Shown piece after piece: positions 61,376 through 64,000 of a stretch of DNA of 64,000 bases (the first letter of the stretch is position 1; every line of letters starts with the position of its first letter). The stretch comes from Climacium dendroides (Eukaryota; Streptophyta; Bryopsida; Hypnales; Climaciaceae). The notes below the pieces were generated by a model. The model ran no database searches. It was not told where the DNA came from and was given only the letters and a program-made list of their open reading frames with translations. The translations under genes and the position numbers were made by a program. Where the stretch lies: the NCBI GenBank assembly GCA_950106755.1, contig OX467089.1:26207345-26271344 (forward strand), given 5' to 3'.

Positions 61376-61740
61376 CGCCGAAGCTCCATTCCCTAGGTTT
61401 GCAGTAGAAGGAACACAATACATTCACATGAATCAAGCTTGTGTACTCCACAACCATGTAAAACAACAGAAATTGGAAAGTTTCAGTAAGAAAAGAAAGA
61501 ATAAGAGCGGAAACCTTGAACTGAAGCGTCTTACTAATCGGCAAGCGCTAGAAGAGCTGGCCCATTGCAAGGCAGGCGAGAGAGACGGACGAGCATGCAA
61601 GAGAGGTTTGGGTGGCAGAACTACTGGGACTGCCCGGTTGGATTAGGAGAGACTTGACTGCCGTAATTAGGGCTAGGGAGCCGAAAAAAACACTTGTATT
61701 ATTTATTTATTTTAACATCTTCCAAAAATATTTGTTTTAA
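61376..61740 (-). promoter_or_regulatory. Probable promoter and 5' UTR of the F-box gene
   Basis: A GC-richer stretch follows, on the minus strand, an AT-rich TAAATAAATAATAC element (about 61695-61710). It lacks conserved coding frames. Open frames here on both strands have no known motifs. Confidence 0.3.
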
Positions 61741-62100
61741 GGTCATACGTATTGTATTATGGCTACAAAAGACTCAAGATTCATAAGTATTATGGCTACA
61801 AAAGACTCAAGATTCATAAGTGAGGTATTCATGAATATTATGCACTTTGGTGAATTTTTCTTTATTCAAAAAAATGTTTTATTATCTAATAATAGCCGTC
61901 GATTTGGATTTTTTTGTTGCATGTTACATGCACAATGTTTTTCAGGTCATAACTATTATGTTGTGACTCCAGAAGACTCAATATTCACAAGTGAGGTACT
62001 CATGAGTATTATGCACTTTGGTGAATTTTTTTCTATTAAAATTTTTTTTTACTATTTAAAAATAGCACACAATTTGAATTTTTTCCAATACTATTTCTAG
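61741..62100 (+). repeat. Nested tandem repeats: 33 bp x 2 within a diverged repeat of about 195 bp
   Basis: The perfect 33-bp duplication is 61756-61788 and 61789-61821 (starting ATTATGGCTACAAAAGACTC). The larger diverged pair is about 61741-61935 and 61945-62100, sharing GGTCATA, AGACTCAA, AAGTGAGGTA, TATTATGCACTTTGGTGAAT and AATAGC words. The plus frame (61759-62100) is open through both and gives a repeated MHFGEFF motif, but no gene is recognised. Confidence 0.8.
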
Positions 62101-63722
62101 CCCCCTCAAACTGAATTTGGAGTTGCAATTTAGAAGGGATGGTCTTCTAGTAGACTAGCAATATTATTTGAAGGAATTTTAAAAATAGTTTATTTTATGT
62201 TGTATAGAAGTCCACAAAGTGAGTTTCTTTCTACTTGCATTTTGAAACATGTAAATTAGAATTTTGGTAGTTGTTTTAATAAATGACTATCTCTATAGAA
62301 TTGATAAAAATTTAAAATTTTATTTAAAAGAAAATCTTATTTTTTGCAAATAAAAATGTCAAAGTACCTATTTCCTTAAGATTTTTTACTTTTTTAGTTT
62401 TCCTTCTTCAAGAAATTTTCTATACTTTATCTTCCCAAGGTACAATCTCTAGCAAGGCATATATATTGTTTATATTTTATATTTAAAATTAGTAAAAAAA
62501 TCTAATTTCATATTTTATGAAAATGCAACAAAGTCAACAAGTGTTTTGTACAATCACCTAGTTTTAAGTTTTTAGCCTTTTGGCAAGTGATTTAACCCTT
62601 TAATGTTAGAATATTTCTTAAGGATATTTTTCACCTTCTTGATTATATATTTGAATGAATATATTATTTACATTGATTCATCAAATACGTCATAAAGAAA
62701 GGCTATTCTTTAAAGATCAAAGAAATGTTTAGAGTGAATAAGAAGGTATTAGGACAACATATTGGCCTTGTATACTCTCTTTGTCATCCTAAATATGGAT
62801 GTTGGAATAGTTAGGGGTATTAAGTGGTGTATCAAACAATCTCATAGAATTATTTGGGGTAGTGACCAAATAGTCTTGTTTTGCAAATAAATAGACTTGT
62901 ATTGCAACACAAACAAGTAGTTGTATTACAAGAAGTTTTGTCCTTGTAAACAATATTGAAGTAATGGTTCATGTATGAAAGACAATGATTTTATGAGCAA
63001 TGTAACCAAATCAAATCTGCTCTAGAACATGTTCCTTGAACTCATCCTATATTCAAAGTAAAAAAATTGTGCAAGAATAATGTTTGTTGTTGGAAGACAA
63101 ATCGATTTGAAGAACAATGGAAGACATTTAATGCAACACTTGGTCACTCCTACTTGTATTTGCAAGATAGTAAAACTAAGCATACAAAACATGTTCTATT
63201 GCAGATTTAAATCAAGAGACCTTGTGCACACAAATGCCAAGCATTGTATATGATTATCCAAACCTCCTCTTAGCTCAAGTTCCAACTAATTTTGTATTTG
63301 TGTTTATTGTCTTGTTGTGGTGTATAAATGGCACGATCTAGTCCTTTTATAGTTTTTGACTAAATGTGATCCTCTAAATAATTCAAAAAAGTTCTATGTA
63401 GGGCATAAATTTACAATAGACTCCATAGTTGGAAGTTTTTCATACCATACTGCATTTTAAAGCATTGCTAATTCTAATCAATCACCTTTAGTACCTCCAC
63501 TTCCATAACATTCTAAATCCTTTCAATTGGGTCCTTTGCAACCCAAGTATATAGGAAGGAATCATATGAGGAGGCCACAAATAAGTGATGCAGATAAGGG
63601 ATAATTTCTTTCTACTAAACTATATAGTTGCAGGATTTCTATACTGCTATGGGGAGGCCACATCAATGATATACAATGTTATATGAATCTCACAAACCCA
63701 CATAACAACAAAGAAAGACTCC
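62101..63722. other. AT-rich spacer
   Basis: No gene, repeat or transposon end was recognised. One TTTAACCCTTTAATGTTAG word near 62591 resembles the ends of TTAA-flanked elements, but no partner was found. Confidence 0.5.
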
Positions 63723-64000
63723 CTAACATCTTGCATGTTGACCAAATTTCTTCTCACCATACTCAAATGGAAGGATGACAAACTTACTCAAAGGCATGAT
63801 GGTCACTGCAACTCGGGTGAATTGGGTACCATTGTACCGAGTTTCTGAATTCTTATTTAAGGAGAAAGGATGGTGTTCGATACCGTAGGAATGCAACTCA
63901 AGACCACCACTGCCACCCTTGTTGGCTTTGAGTCCTGATGTAGCAGATTGAAGCAAGTTGATTGAAATCTTTGTATAATTGACGCGCAGGTGCATGTTCT
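63723..64000 (-). CDS. Unidentified partial reading frame at window end
   Basis: The minus-strand frame is open from the window edge to its stop at 63723-63725, at least 91 codons, and includes ATG at 63993-63995. It has balanced amino-acid composition (GLKANKGGSGGLELHSYG, RYNGTQFTRVAVTIMPLS), unlike the AT-driven frames nearby, so it may be the last exon of a gene that continues to the right. No family was recognised. Confidence 0.4.
   Translation of the reverse strand, partial: NMHLRVNYTKISINLLQSATSGLKANKGGSGGLELHSYGIEHHPFSLNKNSETRYNGTQFTRVAVTIMPLSKFVILPFEYGEKKFGQHARC

Noticed and set aside
1..64000. LTR retrotransposons
   Set aside because: No long terminal repeats with TG...CA ends, and no reverse transcriptase, integrase or gag motifs were seen.
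1..64000. tRNA, rRNA, CRISPR or bacterial operon features
   Set aside because: No tRNA-like T-arm and acceptor pairing, no rRNA words, and no regularly spaced repeats. Introns and gene families are those of a plant nucleus.

Overview
The window looks like nuclear DNA of a land plant. It has intron-split TIR-NBS-LRR (TNL) immune-receptor genes, an F-box gene, plant-type DNA transposons (PIF/Harbinger, Mariner, CACTA, hAT/BED) and long AT-rich spacers. The TIR motifs remind me of bryophyte TNLs, so a moss or liverwort is my best guess, but the sequence alone does not prove it. No rRNA, tRNA, CRISPR array or LTR retrotransposon was recognised.

Layout. (1) 1-6.56 kb: TNL copy A, a multiply broken pseudogene whose 3' end is lost. 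(2) 6.56-9.4 kb: AT-rich spacer. (3) 9.4-33.8 kb and 34.06-56.1 kb: two tandem copies of one roughly 22-24 kb segment. Each copy has an upstream block, a TNL with a long leader, and a 3 kb downstream block. Unit I holds TNL copy B, the best preserved: six exons can be traced, from an 86-bp first exon with the ATG at 16211 to a stop at 21604, with a single nonsense codon just after the GLPL-like motif. Unit II holds TNL copy C, which lost its ATG, TIR and P-loop exons in an internal deletion. (4) 56.1-59.7 kb: AT-rich spacer. (5) 59.75-61.7 kb: a minus-strand F-box/kelch-like gene with an odd palindrome at its 5' end. (6) 61.7-64 kb: small tandem repeats, spacer, and a partial minus-strand reading frame at the window edge.

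The two units act as each other's empty-site control, which lets several transposon insertions be delimited closely: a 4.8-kb PIF/Harbinger element (TTA duplication) in unit II, a 5.3-kb Mariner element (TA duplication) in unit I, three elements flanked by TTAA with piggyBac-like ends in unit I, and a CACTA-end MITE in unit II. Two further CACTA-end MITEs have 3-bp duplications. One of these splits a BED/hAT pseudogene.

Overall this is a decaying TNL cluster that grew by segmental duplication, was invaded by DNA transposons, and may have been partly re-homogenised by gene conversion: A and C bodies match best, although the flanks of C match those of B. The most unusual items are the TTAA-flanked family, the near-intact TNL that would now make a TIR-half-NB protein, the conserved post-LRR exon, and the conserved unassigned reading frames in the TNL leaders.
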